NCBI RefSeq assembly: GCF_001429025.1
Contig: NZ_LMHT01000030.1
Span: 75,424 to 139,423 of the forward strand
DNA: 64,000 bases
Direction: 5' to 3'
Origin: Phenylobacterium sp. Root700
GTDB taxonomy: Bacteria > Pseudomonadota > Alphaproteobacteria > Caulobacterales > Caulobacteraceae
How positions within the stretch are numbered: position 1 is the stretch's first letter; every line of letters starts with the position of its first letter. Below, one piece after another: positions 18,232 to 27,126 of the stretch. Under the pieces are notes generated by a model. It ran no database searches and was not told where the DNA came from. It saw only the letters and a program-made list of their open reading frames with translations. The position numbers were made by a program, and so were the translations under genes.

Positions 18232-19466
18232 GTCTGCTTTCCGCCACCCGCCGCCTGTGGCGCGGCCTGACGCCCGAGCCGGTTCGCCGGCTGGCCCAGC
18301 CGATCCTTGGCCCCGCGCTGAAGGCCTATGTCCGCCATCAGGCGCGCCGGCCCCATGCGGCCGACGACTTCTCCGGACCGATCCGCGTGGTCGGCGACTT
18401 CGGCGGCTCCTACGGCATCGCCGCCTCGGCCAAGCTCGCGGTCCGCGCCTTCCAGGCGCTCGGCGTGCCGGTGGAACAGGTCGACATCTCCGGCGCACGG
18501 CTGGACTGGATCGGCGCCACCGACGCCGCCCGTACGCCTGGCCCGTGGATCTTCCACGTCAACGCCCCGGAGATCCTGGCCGCCCTGGCCTTCCTCGGCC
18601 CCAAGAACGTGCGCGGCCCGCGCTACGGCTACTGGGCCTGGGAGCTGCCGCAGGCCCCGAAGTCCTGGCTGAAGGACGCGGCCCTGCTAGACGGGATCTG
18701 GGCGCCCAGCGCCTTCACGGCGAAGGCGCTGGACGGCGCCGCCGCGCCGGTGCGGGTCGTGCCTCATCCGCTGTTCGCCGAGGACTATCGCGACGTGGTT
18801 CCGGCGCCGCGCGGTCCGGGCTTCCTGGCCGTGACCCTGTTCGACTTCAACTCCTCGGCGGCGCGCAAGAACCCCGAGGCGGTGATCGCCGCCTTCGCCC
18901 AGGCCTTCCCCGCCGATCCCGCCGCCCGGCTGGTCATCAAGACCCAGAGGGGGGACCTGTTCCCCGACCTGCTGGCCAAGCTGAAGGCCTCCGCGCCCGC
19001 CAATGTGACGGTGGTCGACGAGGTCTGGCCCTATGCCGAGGTGAAGTCGCTGATCGCCACGGCCGACGTGCTGATCTCGCTGCACCGGGCCGAGGGTTTC
19101 GGCCTGACCGTCGCCGAGGCCATGGCCCTGGGTACGCCGGTGATCGCCACGGGTTGGTCGGGCAATATGGACTTCATGGACGCCACCTGCGCCCTGGTCG
19201 TGCCGTCCAGGCCGATCGCGGTCGACGATCCGCAGGGCATCTATCGCGGCCAGAGCTGGGCTGATCCCGATGTCGAGGCCGCCGCCGCCTGCCTGCGGCG
19301 CCTGCGCAATGATCCGGCCCTGGCGGCGCAGCTGTCCGAAGCCGGACGCCGGCGCGTGGCCGAGCGGCTGTCGCCGCAGGCCTGGTTCACCACCCTGCCG
19401 GACGGCGTGCAGCGGGCGGCGATGGCCGCCACCCGCGCCGCGAGACGGGCTCAGGCCTCCGGGTGA
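18228..19466 (+). CDS. GT4-like glycosyltransferase
   Basis: 412 residues, start in an ATGA overlap with the GT8-like gene. The first ~45 residues (basic, Pro-rich) precede a GT-B enzyme: VVGDFGGSYGIAASAKLAVR, YGYWAWELPQAPKSW, WAPSAFTAKAL, LFDFNSSAARKNPEAV and SLHRAEGFGLTVAEAMALG with the E-x7-E region. It is a paralogue of 9945-11075. The 3' end overlaps the convergent MFS transporter gene by 16 bp, marking the end of this plus-strand operon. Confidence 0.82.
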   Translation: MSLLSATRRLWRGLTPEPVRRLAQPILGPALKAYVRHQARRPHAADDFSGPIRVVGDFGGSYGIAASAKLAVRAFQALGVPVEQVDISGARLDWIGATDAARTPGPWIFHVNAPEILAALAFLGPKNVRGPRYGYWAWELPQAPKSWLKDAALLDGIWAPSAFTAKALDGAAAPVRVVPHPLFAEDYRDVVPAPRGPGFLAVTLFDFNSSAARKNPEAVIAAFAQAFPADPAARLVIKTQRGDLFPDLLAKLKASAPANVTVVDEVWPYAEVKSLIATADVLISLHRAEGFGLTVAEAMALGTPVIATGWSGNMDFMDATCALVVPSRPIAVDDPQGIYRGQSWADPDVEAAAACLRRLRNDPALAAQLSEAGRRRVAERLSPQAWFTTLPDGVQRAAMAATRAARRAQASG

Positions 19467-20650
19467 GGCTTGCAAAAGGTGGTGAGCGCCCAGATGCCCA
19501 CCGTCGCCAGCAGCACCGCCGGGATCAGCGTCATCAGCACCTCGCCTGGACCATAGCCGGCCGCGCGTAGCTCGCCGGCGATCAACGGCCCGCCGATCGA
19601 CCCCAGCCGCCCGAAGGCGATGGCCGCGCCGGCCCCGGCCGCGCGGATGTGCGGCGGGTAGTAGGTGGGCGCCAGCGCGTAGAGCACGTAGAGCCCGCCC
19701 ACCACGGTCAGCCCGGCCGCGGCCGAGCCTGCGATGACGGCGGCCATGCCGGTCGCCTGGGCCAGCACGTAAAGCGCGGCGGCGAGCCCTGCGAAGACGG
19801 CGACCAGCAGCCAGCGATAGCCGAAACGGTCGGCCGTCCACCCCAGCAACAGCGCGCCGCCAACGCTGGCGATGTTCATCCAGAACGAGGCCGAGGCCCC
19901 ATCGGCGGCGGTGAAGCCCTTGGCGACCACCAGGGTCGGCAGCCAGTTCAGCAGCAGATAGGTGACCAGCAGGTCGAGCGCGAAGATCATCCAGATCAGC
20001 AGGGTGGCCGTCGCTCGTCCCTGGGTGAACAGACCACGCATGACGCGGGGATCGACGTCCTCGCTGGGCGCGGGGCGGGTCTCGGGCAGGAAAAAGAACA
20101 CCACCGGCGCCAGCAGCAGCGGCAAGCCCCCGCCGATCATGAAGATGGTCCGCCAGTCGAGCGCGTCGCCCCCGGCCTGGGCCAGCAAGGCGACGACGGC
20201 GCCGCCGGCCGGCAGGCCGCAGAACATGCTGGTGGTGGTCATGGCCCGGCGGTTGGGCGGGCTGATCTCGGTGGCGATGGCGATCAGGTTGGGCATGGCG
20301 CCGCCAAAGCCGATGCCGGTGGCCAGCCGCGCCAGGGTCAGCATCTCGAAGCTGTTGGAAAGGGCCGTGACCACAGAGAAGATCCCGAACAGCGCCACCG
20401 ATACGGTCAGCACCGGCCGGCGGCCGAACCGGTCGGCCAACCAGCCGCCCGACAGCGCCCCAATGACCAGGCCGAACATCGCCGCGCTTCCCGCCCAGCC
20501 CAGCGCGGCCGGACCCAGGCCCAGTTCCGGCGCCATGTGCGGCGCGGCCACGCCAAAGGCCTGGATGTCATAGCCTTCCAGCGCCGCGATCCCAAAACAG
20601 ATGGCGACAATGAAGCCTGGGGCGAGCCGCCCCCCGATGGCCTTGGCCAT
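19451..20650 (-). CDS. MFS transporter, AAHS (aromatic acid:H+ symporter) type
   Basis: 399 residues from the ATG at 20648-20650; the frame is open far upstream, but that part overlaps the divergent esterase gene and carries no transporter features. Twelve hydrophobic segments are visible. LEGYDIQAFGVAAPHMAPE is the first-helix D-x-x-D-like motif of aromatic-acid symporters, GGWLADRFGRRPVL is the MFS motif A between helices 2 and 3, and GFGGAMPNLIAIATEISPPN and LFFLPETRP-type segments follow the PcaK/BenK pattern. It probably imports an aromatic or other organic acid. It does not look functionally tied to the glycan cluster. Confidence 0.82.
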   Translation of the reverse strand: MAKAIGGRLAPGFIVAICFGIAALEGYDIQAFGVAAPHMAPELGLGPAALGWAGSAAMFGLVIGALSGGWLADRFGRRPVLTVSVALFGIFSVVTALSNSFEMLTLARLATGIGFGGAMPNLIAIATEISPPNRRAMTTTSMFCGLPAGGAVVALLAQAGGDALDWRTIFMIGGGLPLLLAPVVFFFLPETRPAPSEDVDPRVMRGLFTQGRATATLLIWMIFALDLLVTYLLLNWLPTLVVAKGFTAADGASASFWMNIASVGGALLLGWTADRFGYRWLLVAVFAGLAAALYVLAQATGMAAVIAGSAAAGLTVVGGLYVLYALAPTYYPPHIRAAGAGAAIAFGRLGSIGGPLIAGELRAAGYGPGEVLMTLIPAVLLATVGIWALTTFCKPHPEA

Positions 20651-20761
20651 GTTATGATTCCCCCCGAACTTAAGCGCCGCATCTGACCTGGAGCCGCACG
20701 CCTGCGCCAGCGATGATGTTTGGCTTGACGCGAGTTCGGTGCGCAGGCGGGGGAGTTGGTC

Positions 20762-21535
20762 TTGGACAGTCCGAACGACGGCGGCCCGGCCGATTGCGCT
20801 CAGGTCCTGGTGATCATCGCCGGACAGTCGAACGCCCTTGGCTATACGCTCGGTTCGGCTGACCTGCCGCCCCATCTGCGCACGCCGATCGCCAGGGTGC
20901 AGATCTGGGACCCCGCCGCTCGCGCGTTCGCGCCGCTGCGGCCCGGCGTGAACACCGGCGCGCCAAATAATCCGCGCAACTGGGGGCCTGAGGCCCAACT
21001 CGCTTTCCGCTGGAGCCAAGAGCATGCCTGCGGCGGCCTGCGCCTGGTGAAGTACGCGCGCGGCGAAACCGGCCTGGCCGCCGATCCCGATGATCGCGAC
21101 TGGTCGCCGGCGTCGGCTGGAGACGTCTGGGACAAGGCCACCTCCGAGATCGACGCGGCGAAGACGGCGCTGAAGACCGAGGGGCTGTCGCTTCGGGTCG
21201 ACGCGGTGTTCTGGATGCAGGGCGAGACCGATGCGCAGGACGACGAGAAGGCGGCGGCCTATCGCCAGAACCTGACCGACCTGGTCATGCGGATCCGCAC
21301 GCGCTGGGGCGATGAACAGACCGACGTCTATGTCGGCCAGATCGACAGGCCGCCCGGCTCGAGAGGCTGGGAACAGGTCCGGCAAGCCCAGGCCGCGACG
21401 GCCGCCTCAGTCCCAGACGTCGACCTAGTCGACACCGACCCGTTCCCCCGCCAGGCGGCGGATGGCGTCCACCTGACCGGTCAGGGCCAAATTCGCCTGG
21501 GCGACGGCTTTTACGAACAATACCGCGCGCGTTAG
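20762..21535 (+). CDS. SASA/DUF303-type carbohydrate esterase
   Basis: About 257 residues. QVLVIIAGQSNALG is the block I nucleophile motif of the sialate O-acetylesterase (SASA) superfamily; WMQGETDAQDDEKA and DGVHLTGQGQIRLG carry the remaining SGNH blocks with the Asp-x-x-His pair. Such enzymes remove acetyl groups from sugars. I favour the TTG at 20762 because GGGGGAG lies 7-8 bases upstream; the frame also has a TTG at 20756. There is no signal peptide, so it should be cytoplasmic. It is divergent from the MFS gene and ends 4 bp inside the convergent small gene. Confidence 0.75.
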   Translation: MDSPNDGGPADCAQVLVIIAGQSNALGYTLGSADLPPHLRTPIARVQIWDPAARAFAPLRPGVNTGAPNNPRNWGPEAQLAFRWSQEHACGGLRLVKYARGETGLAADPDDRDWSPASAGDVWDKATSEIDAAKTALKTEGLSLRVDAVFWMQGETDAQDDEKAAAYRQNLTDLVMRIRTRWGDEQTDVYVGQIDRPPGSRGWEQVRQAQAATAASVPDVDLVDTDPFPRQAADGVHLTGQGQIRLGDGFYEQYRAR

Positions 21536-21801
21536 CCGTCGAGCTTGTCGGGCGTGAAGCTGATGACGCCCTGGCGTTCCAGCTCGGTCAGGATCTGGTC
21601 GATCTGGCTGCGCAACTCGAGCATGCAGCCCGGGGTCAGGATCAGATAGCCGGACTTGACCATGTGTTCCTTGCCCGCCTCGTCGGCGGTGTTGGCCGTG
21701 AACGCGAGGCGCGCGACGCCGGCCTGGTATCCCAGCCCCGCCATCTTGTCCCCGAAGATCATCGGTACATCGAACTCAGGCAATCCGGGCGAGCTAGGCA
21801 T
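21532..21801 (-). CDS. Small conserved-looking hypothetical protein
   Basis: 89 residues. The sequence (VPMIFGDKMAGLGYQAGVAR, then LAFTANTADEAGKEH, and a C-terminal amphipathic helix ELRSQIDQILTELERQG) looks like a compact beta domain followed by a helix. I do not recognise the family; the arrangement resembles small DUF3467-like proteins, but this is a weak impression. It is convergent with the esterase gene (4-bp overlap) and its promoter would face the TauD-like gene. Confidence 0.6.
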   Translation of the reverse strand: MPSSPGLPEFDVPMIFGDKMAGLGYQAGVARLAFTANTADEAGKEHMVKSGYLILTPGCMLELRSQIDQILTELERQGVISFTPDKLDG

Positions 21802-21943
21802 GGCGCACCCATCGCATGATTCCTCCCTGGCTCGGGAGGATCGGCGGCCTCAATTTATGTAAGCGCGCCGCGAACGACGTTCGCCCTCTTGGCGGGCGCG
21901 CGGTTTCCGCGCTTAGATGCGATACCCAAGCGGAGAACTAGAC

Positions 21944-22822
21944 ATGGCCAAGTTCCAGGTGACCTCGTTGACGCCCACCATCGGCGCCGTGGTCGAGGGC
22001 GTCGACCTCGCCCGGCCGCTGGACGACGAGCAGTTCGAGGAGATCCGCCAGGCGCTGCTGAAGCATCAGGTGATCTTCTTCGAGGACCAGCACATCACCC
22101 CGGTCCAGCACCGCGACTTCGCCGCCCGGTTCGGGGCCCTGCACACCCATCCGCTCTATCCCGGCGTGCCCGAGGCCCCGGAGCTGTTCATCCTCGACAA
22201 CCACAAGGACAACCCGACCGACAACGACAGCTGGCACACCGACGTCACCTTCATCGAGACCCCGCCGATGGCCTCGATCCTCTACGCCAAGCTGCTGCCG
22301 CCGGAGGGCGGCGACACCATCTGGTCGAACATGAAGGCGGCCTATGAGGCGCTGTCGCCGACCTTCCGCGAGTTCCTGTCCGGTCTCGACGCGGTCCACG
22401 ACTTCGCGCGCGGGTTCCCCCAGCGCGGCATCGTGGCGGCCGGCGCCGGGGCGGAGAAGCACGCCAAGGCCGTGGCGGCCAATCCACCGGTCCTGCACCC
22501 GGTGATCCGCACCCATCCGGAGACCGGCGAGGACGGCCTGTTCGTCAATTTCGGCTTCACCGACCGGATCAAGGGCCTGCGCCGCAAGGAGAGCGACGCG
22601 ATCCTGAACATGCTGTTCGAGCATATCCAGAAGCCGGAGTTCCTGGTCCGCTGGCGCTGGAAGGACAACGCCATCGCCTTCTGGGACAACCGCGTGACCC
22701 AGCACTATGCGGTCAACGACTACCTGCCCCACCGCCGGATCATGAACCGCGCCACGGTGCTGGGCGACCGCCCCTATCACCGCTCGCGGGCGCCGGCCGG
22801 GCTGAAGACCGCGGCCGAGTAG
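21944..22822 (+). CDS. TauD/TfdA-family Fe(II)/2-oxoglutarate dioxygenase
   Basis: 292 residues from the ATG at 21944, with GGAGA about 9 bases upstream; the in-frame ATG at 21917 has no such site. LTPTIGAVVEGVDLARPL is the family N-terminus, WHTDVTF gives the His and Asp iron ligands, AIAFWDNRVTQHYAVNDY gives the distal His, and HRRIMNRATVLGD has the 2-oxoglutarate-binding Arg. It could oxidise taurine, an alkyl sulfate or a related compound. A link to sulfate supply for the sulfotransferase at 5707 is possible but speculative. It is convergent with the glycosyltransferase gene, 3 bp apart. Confidence 0.85.
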   Translation: MAKFQVTSLTPTIGAVVEGVDLARPLDDEQFEEIRQALLKHQVIFFEDQHITPVQHRDFAARFGALHTHPLYPGVPEAPELFILDNHKDNPTDNDSWHTDVTFIETPPMASILYAKLLPPEGGDTIWSNMKAAYEALSPTFREFLSGLDAVHDFARGFPQRGIVAAGAGAEKHAKAVAANPPVLHPVIRTHPETGEDGLFVNFGFTDRIKGLRRKESDAILNMLFEHIQKPEFLVRWRWKDNAIAFWDNRVTQHYAVNDYLPHRRIMNRATVLGDRPYHRSRAPAGLKTAAE

Positions 22823-22825
22823 TCC

Positions 22826-24511
22826 CTAGCTCGGGCTCCAGTCCAGCAGGCCCAGCTTGCAGAGCCAGACGATCGACAAGGCGACCAGCTGACGACGGCC
22901 GTTTCCGGCCTGTTCGATCAACTGGCCGACCGTCAGCGGCCCCCGCTCGGCCAACATGGCCATGACCGTGGCGCTCTCCTCGTGGCTCGCATGCCAGCCG
23001 CTGGCGAACTGGTCGAGGTGCACACCCTTGGTGGCCTCCAGATCGGCGAGCGAAACCCCGTCCCTGAGCCCGACCCGGGTCGAGGTGTTCAATACCGAGG
23101 TCGGGAAGCCCGCGAAGGCCGCGAAGGGCTCGCGCTTGACCGGGTTGTACTGATGCTTGGCGGCGACCGGGGCGCTGGCCGTGCGGATGGCGGCCAGTTC
23201 CTGGGTCAGGTCCTGAAGCCCGCGGACGACCACCGGCCAGTCGAAGGTCTCGCGCACGCGGCGACGACCGGCCTCGCGCATCTTGGCCCGCAGCTCGGGA
23301 GACCGGATCAGGTCGGCGATCCGCGCCGCGGCGTCGCCGACATTGACGGCGGTGTGCTGGGCCACGGTGCCCACATAGGCCTGATAGGCCAGGCCGGCGA
23401 ACAGGTGGCGGTTGATCATGCCCTGGCCGGTGGCGATCGGGCCGCCCAACGTCCTGACCAGGAACCCGTCGACGCCGTCGCGCACGGTGTAGCGGTAGCC
23501 GTCCCAGTCGCTGACCACCACCGGCAGACCCGCCGCCATGGCTTCCAGCGGCGTGATGCCGAAGGTTTCCTGGATGTTGTCGACCAGCGACAGGAAGATA
23601 TCCCCGCCCGCCCACATGCGGCCAACCAGATCGCGGTCGTTGCCGTCCAGGAAATGGGTGGTGATGGAGGGCCCATAGGCCTGTGCGGCTTCCTGATACC
23701 AGGCGCGGTCGCGCTCATCGTTCGGGAACCAGCCGACCATGGCGAAATGCACCCGCACGCCGGTCGCGCGGGCGGCCTCCTCGGCGGCGCGGAACATCGG
23801 CTGCGGGAAGGCCTTCTCGAAGAACGACAACCGCCCGACCCACAGCACGACGATGTCGTCAGGCGCGGCGCCCAGCTCCTCGCGCACCGAGGTCCGCGCG
23901 TCGGGGCGGTCGGCCAGGGCCGCGAAGGCCTTGCCCTCCACCCCTAGCGGCAGCAGCGGCAGCTGCGGCCGGACCTTCACGTCGCCGCCATAGCGGTCGG
24001 CCAGGTAGTCGGTAAACTCGTCGAACATGGTCCCCAACGCGTCCTGCACGGTCGGCGAGGTGCAGATCAGGGCGTCCCAGGGCTGGATGGGGGAGATCGC
24101 CGCCTTGGAGATGATCTCGCGCATGGCCGGCGGGGCGAGCGTGTGGACCATGCCGAGCATGCTGTAGCTGTGGTCCAGCCCCGCGCCGCGGCGATACCAG
24201 GCCATGTCGGCGAGGTCGGGGTGGCCTCGGACCAGCGCGCCGCCAGCCACCGCCGGGCGTTGGTCCATGAGGCTGGCGACCACGACCCGCGGGCGAGCGG
24301 GCTCGGCGCCCAGCAACCCGCCGACCAGGGCCTCGGCCGTGACGTCGGCGCCGACCAGGAAGTCGATCTGCTCATAATCGCCGTACCGCAGGACGGCGCG
24401 GAACAGCTCCACATTGGCGACGTCCTTGCCGAAGGGATTGGTCTTGGGCTGCACGCCCGCGGACGGATGGTAGAGCGCGATGCTGTTCGACAAGGAGCGT
24501 TCTCGGATCAA
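22826..24511 (-). CDS. GT4-like glycosyltransferase with C-terminal extension
   Basis: 561 residues from a TTG at 24509-24511; a second TTG lies 18 bp later and neither has a clear ribosome site. The central part is a GT-B enzyme: VVLWVGRLSFFEKAFPQP, FLDGNDRDLVGRMWAGGDI, FLSLVDNIQETFGITPLEAM (E-x7-E) and PVVVSDWDGYRYTVRDGVDG. The last ~90 residues after the conserved TFDWPVVVRGL helix resemble a small helical domain (MAMLAERGPLTVGQLIEQAG), possibly winged-helix-like. It stands apart from the main operon but may act on the same glycan. Confidence 0.78.
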   Translation of the reverse strand: MIRERSLSNSIALYHPSAGVQPKTNPFGKDVANVELFRAVLRYGDYEQIDFLVGADVTAEALVGGLLGAEPARPRVVVASLMDQRPAVAGGALVRGHPDLADMAWYRRGAGLDHSYSMLGMVHTLAPPAMREIISKAAISPIQPWDALICTSPTVQDALGTMFDEFTDYLADRYGGDVKVRPQLPLLPLGVEGKAFAALADRPDARTSVREELGAAPDDIVVLWVGRLSFFEKAFPQPMFRAAEEAARATGVRVHFAMVGWFPNDERDRAWYQEAAQAYGPSITTHFLDGNDRDLVGRMWAGGDIFLSLVDNIQETFGITPLEAMAAGLPVVVSDWDGYRYTVRDGVDGFLVRTLGGPIATGQGMINRHLFAGLAYQAYVGTVAQHTAVNVGDAAARIADLIRSPELRAKMREAGRRRVRETFDWPVVVRGLQDLTQELAAIRTASAPVAAKHQYNPVKREPFAAFAGFPTSVLNTSTRVGLRDGVSLADLEATKGVHLDQFASGWHASHEESATVMAMLAERGPLTVGQLIEQAGNGRRQLVALSIVWLCKLGLLDWSPS

Positions 24512-24588
24512 GAGAGAGGATTGCGCCTAGCCTTAGCCGAGATCGCATCCGAAGCGCGAGCCACAGCAACGCTGGACGGAGCCGTAGA

Positions 24589-25350
24589 TCACCCCGCCTG
24601 GCGTCGGAAGGTGACGACCAGCACGTCGCGGAAGGCGGGCTTGCCTGGATCGACGGGCGTGATCGCCGTCACCCCGTGGAAAACGCGGTTGTCATCGATG
24701 AACACCGCGTCCAGCGGCTCGGTCAGGGTGAAGTCGCCGAGCGAGGTCCCGGCCGGATCGAAGATGCTGGTGACCCCGGCCGCGACGTTCTCGCGCGCGA
24801 CCAGCATGACGATCACCCAGTCGACGCCGTCGCGATGGACGCCCTCCGGCGTCGGACGGGCGTCCTCGCCGGCCCGCGCCTCGATCCGGAACTGATGGAA
24901 CTCGGTGCGCCAGGGAAAGCCCGGCTCCGGCGACCGCCCCCCGAACACGCCGAGCGCCAGGTCGAGGAGGCGGCGGGTCAGCAGGCTGTCGGCCACCGCA
25001 TCGGTGACCGGCTCGAACCACCGCTCCACCCCGCCGTTCAGGCGGTTGTAGTCCAGGCTTTGAAAGTGCGGCTGATGGGGCCCGCGCGATACGGCGCCCG
25101 GCACCACCTCGAAGCAGGCGAACCGCCGGCTGCGGTAACGGCCGCCATCGGCCATGTAGGCGTCCTGCGCCAGATGGTTCCAGGTGTCGGCGTAGGCCGC
25201 CCAGTCGGCGAGCGCCTCGGCGCCCACCAGCTTGGTCATCTGCGCTGCGGTGGCGCGCGCAAAACCGTCCTGCGCCACACTGCTCGTCAGGTCGTCGATC
25301 TCAAGGACTCCTACGCCAACATCCGAAGCCGCCAGGGGCGGTCGGTCCAC
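24589..25350 (-). CDS. 2OG-Fe dioxygenase family protein (PF10014-like)
   Basis: 253 residues from a GTG at 25348-25350. WRTEFHQFRIEA, EGVHRDGVDWVIVMLV (His-x-Asp iron ligands), SIFDPAGTSLGDFTL and DNRVFHGVTAI (distal His) follow the pattern of the PF10014 dioxygenase family, whose members hydroxylate free amino acids or act in biofilm and antibiotic pathways. The substrate here is unknown. A 77-bp gap separates it from the glycosyltransferase gene downstream on the same strand, so they may be co-transcribed. Confidence 0.78.
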   Translation of the reverse strand: MDRPPLAASDVGVGVLEIDDLTSSVAQDGFARATAAQMTKLVGAEALADWAAYADTWNHLAQDAYMADGGRYRSRRFACFEVVPGAVSRGPHQPHFQSLDYNRLNGGVERWFEPVTDAVADSLLTRRLLDLALGVFGGRSPEPGFPWRTEFHQFRIEARAGEDARPTPEGVHRDGVDWVIVMLVARENVAAGVTSIFDPAGTSLGDFTLTEPLDAVFIDDNRVFHGVTAITPVDPGKPAFRDVLVVTFRRQAG

Positions 25351-25445
25351 AGGGAGAAATTGGCGATTTCCCTTGTCGACGCAATGCTCGGTGGAGGGAA
25401 AGATCTAGGAGACCGCGCCTTTCGAAGCCGAAGACGGCTCTCGGC

Positions 25446-26759
25446 TCAAGCCGCCGAGATCCAGCCTGCGCCGAGGCTGACCTGAGAAACCCCGACCAGC
25501 ACCACCTGATCAGCCCCACCAAGCGTGACGACGGTGTCGGCCCCGACCTGCGCGATCTGGTAGGTCGTGCCTGGCGCCAAGTTCAGACGGTCGCCCTCGC
25601 CATAGGCGAAGTCCGTGATCCGATCGAGACCGGCCCCAGAGAAGCTATGGAAGACGTCGGCGCCCGCGCCGCCGGAGATGGTGTCGGCGCCACGGTCGCC
25701 CGCCAGCCAGTCGGCGCCGGCTCCGCCCTCGACGATGTCGTCGTTCTGACCGCCGCGCAGGGTGTCGGCGCCGTCCCCGCCCACCAGGTGGTCCGCGCCG
25801 CGGTTGCCGTGCAGATAGTCAGCGCCCGCCTCGCCCTGCAGCTGGTCGGCCCCGTCGCCGCCGAACGCGGTGTCGTTCCCAAGTCCGCCGCGGGCGTTGT
25901 CATCGCCCAGGCCCCCGAGAATGTCGTCGGACTGATCGCCGCCCACGAGGGTGTCATTGCCATTGTCCCCGCGCAGCAAGGCCGAGCCGGCCGCCCCCTG
26001 CGCAGCGCCGGGCCGGGCAGACGCATAGATCGCGTCATCGCCGTCGCCACCGAACAACTGGTCGTTCCCGCCAGCGCCGTAGATGACGTCATTTCCCGCA
26101 TAGGTCCGGATGAGGTCATTACCTCGGCCGCCCTCGATCACGTCATGGCCCGCCAGGATGGTCGACAGCGCCTGCTGGGTGGCGCCTTGCGCCACCCAGG
26201 CGCCGAAGTTCGCCACCGGCGTGCTGACATTGATGTCCATCACCACGCCCTGTCCTTGGTAATGGATCGAGCTGGTCGTCCCGGCGACGAGCTGGAAATT
26301 GGCGTCGTAGGTGAAGCCCGTGCCCGTCAGGTCCAACCGCGCGCCGCTGGCGAGCAGGGTAAGGCTGGTCTTGGAGTCGTTGACGATATCGGCCCCGTAG
26401 AGCGTGGAGAGGCTCAGCTGGTCCATGTCGCCGCTGATCTGGCCGCTTGCACCACCGCCGGCCGCTCCAGCCGCGGCATGATCGGCGCCAAGCCGGCCGG
26501 AAATGACCGCGCTCTCCGCGTCGCCGAGGACGTGTTCCGGCGCGGCGGCGGAACCTGCCTCAGGGGCGTCGCTATAAAGCCCGGAGCCGAAGACCACGGT
26601 CTTCCCGGACAGTTCGTTCGTCAGCGTCACCAGACCTGTCGCGGCGTCGTAGGTCACGACGAAGTGGCGGCTGTCGGCCCCCAGCGCCAAGGTGTCGGTC
26701 TCGCCGTTGAAGCCAAGGGCTTGGCTCGGCGTGATGGTGTCGAAGCGAAAGCCCGTCAT
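25446..26759 (-). CDS. RTX calcium-binding protein, probable type I secretion substrate
   Basis: 437 residues with no N-terminal signal peptide. Residues ~210-400 hold many GGxGxD nonapeptides (GGRGNDLI, GGDGDDAIY, GGLGNDTAFGG, GGDGADTLRGG, GGAGADVFH), which fold as a calcium beta-roll. The last ~55 residues (DRITDFAYGEGDRLNL ... VVLVGVSQVSLG) look like the C-terminal type I secretion signal found after RTX repeats. The N-terminal ~200 residues are not recognised. With the RsaD/PrtD-like exporter at 1-416, secretion by that machine is a natural guess. Start ATG at 26757-26759. Confidence 0.85.
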   Translation of the reverse strand: MTGFRFDTITPSQALGFNGETDTLALGADSRHFVVTYDAATGLVTLTNELSGKTVVFGSGLYSDAPEAGSAAAPEHVLGDAESAVISGRLGADHAAAGAAGGGASGQISGDMDQLSLSTLYGADIVNDSKTSLTLLASGARLDLTGTGFTYDANFQLVAGTTSSIHYQGQGVVMDINVSTPVANFGAWVAQGATQQALSTILAGHDVIEGGRGNDLIRTYAGNDVIYGAGGNDQLFGGDGDDAIYASARPGAAQGAAGSALLRGDNGNDTLVGGDQSDDILGGLGDDNARGGLGNDTAFGGDGADQLQGEAGADYLHGNRGADHLVGGDGADTLRGGQNDDIVEGGAGADWLAGDRGADTISGGAGADVFHSFSGAGLDRITDFAYGEGDRLNLAPGTTYQIAQVGADTVVTLGGADQVVLVGVSQVSLGAGWISAA

Positions 26760-27126
26760 CTCGATGCCTATTGGGTTAACCTAGGGTGGCGCCAAGCGCC
26801 TTCCACACCCCAATGACTCGACCCTAGCGGGCAAGCAAACCCGTTCGCGCCCCTGGGGAGAATTAAGGATGTCTATTCCCCTGACCTCAGGTCGGGTGGG
26901 TCGCCGGAGACCCGCCGCCACGCCGTCTGGCGCTGGGGGCTGGGCTTTGACGACGAGTCTCCGGTTTCCCCTCGGGGCTCTGGCGTCGCGGCATGGCCAC
27001 GACGAAGGATGTATCCGACCCGAACTCGATGGATCGGCGACGGGTAGCTTTTCAACTTGTCTTGATCTTGGACGCCAGAACGACGTTATCGCAAGTAAAA
27101 GACTGCAACTTTACAGTATAATACGT
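26760..27126. other. Non-coding stretch upstream of the RTX gene
   Basis: No convincing gene is seen here. The stretch contains an AT-rich patch (27091-27125) with the inverted repeat GTAAA-N10-TTTAC. Since the RTX gene reads leftwards from 26759, this stretch is its probable promoter region; it also follows the stop of the membrane-protein gene at 27127. Confidence 0.5.
27095..27114. promoter_or_regulatory. Inverted repeat GTAAA-N10-TTTAC, putative operator
   Basis: Arms GTAAA (27095-27099) and TTTAC (27110-27114) in an AT-rich pocket of otherwise GC-rich DNA. A very similar element, GTAAA-N11-TTTAC, lies upstream of the response-regulator gene at 28134, and the two also share ACTGTAAAGTT on opposite strands. 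The spacing differs by one base. A common regulator, perhaps the OmpR-type protein itself, is inference. Confidence 0.35.

Noticed and set aside
20651..21385. N-terminal extension of the MFS transporter frame to 644 residues
   Set aside because: The extension overlaps the divergent esterase gene and lacks transporter features; the ATG at 20650 starts a typical first helix region.
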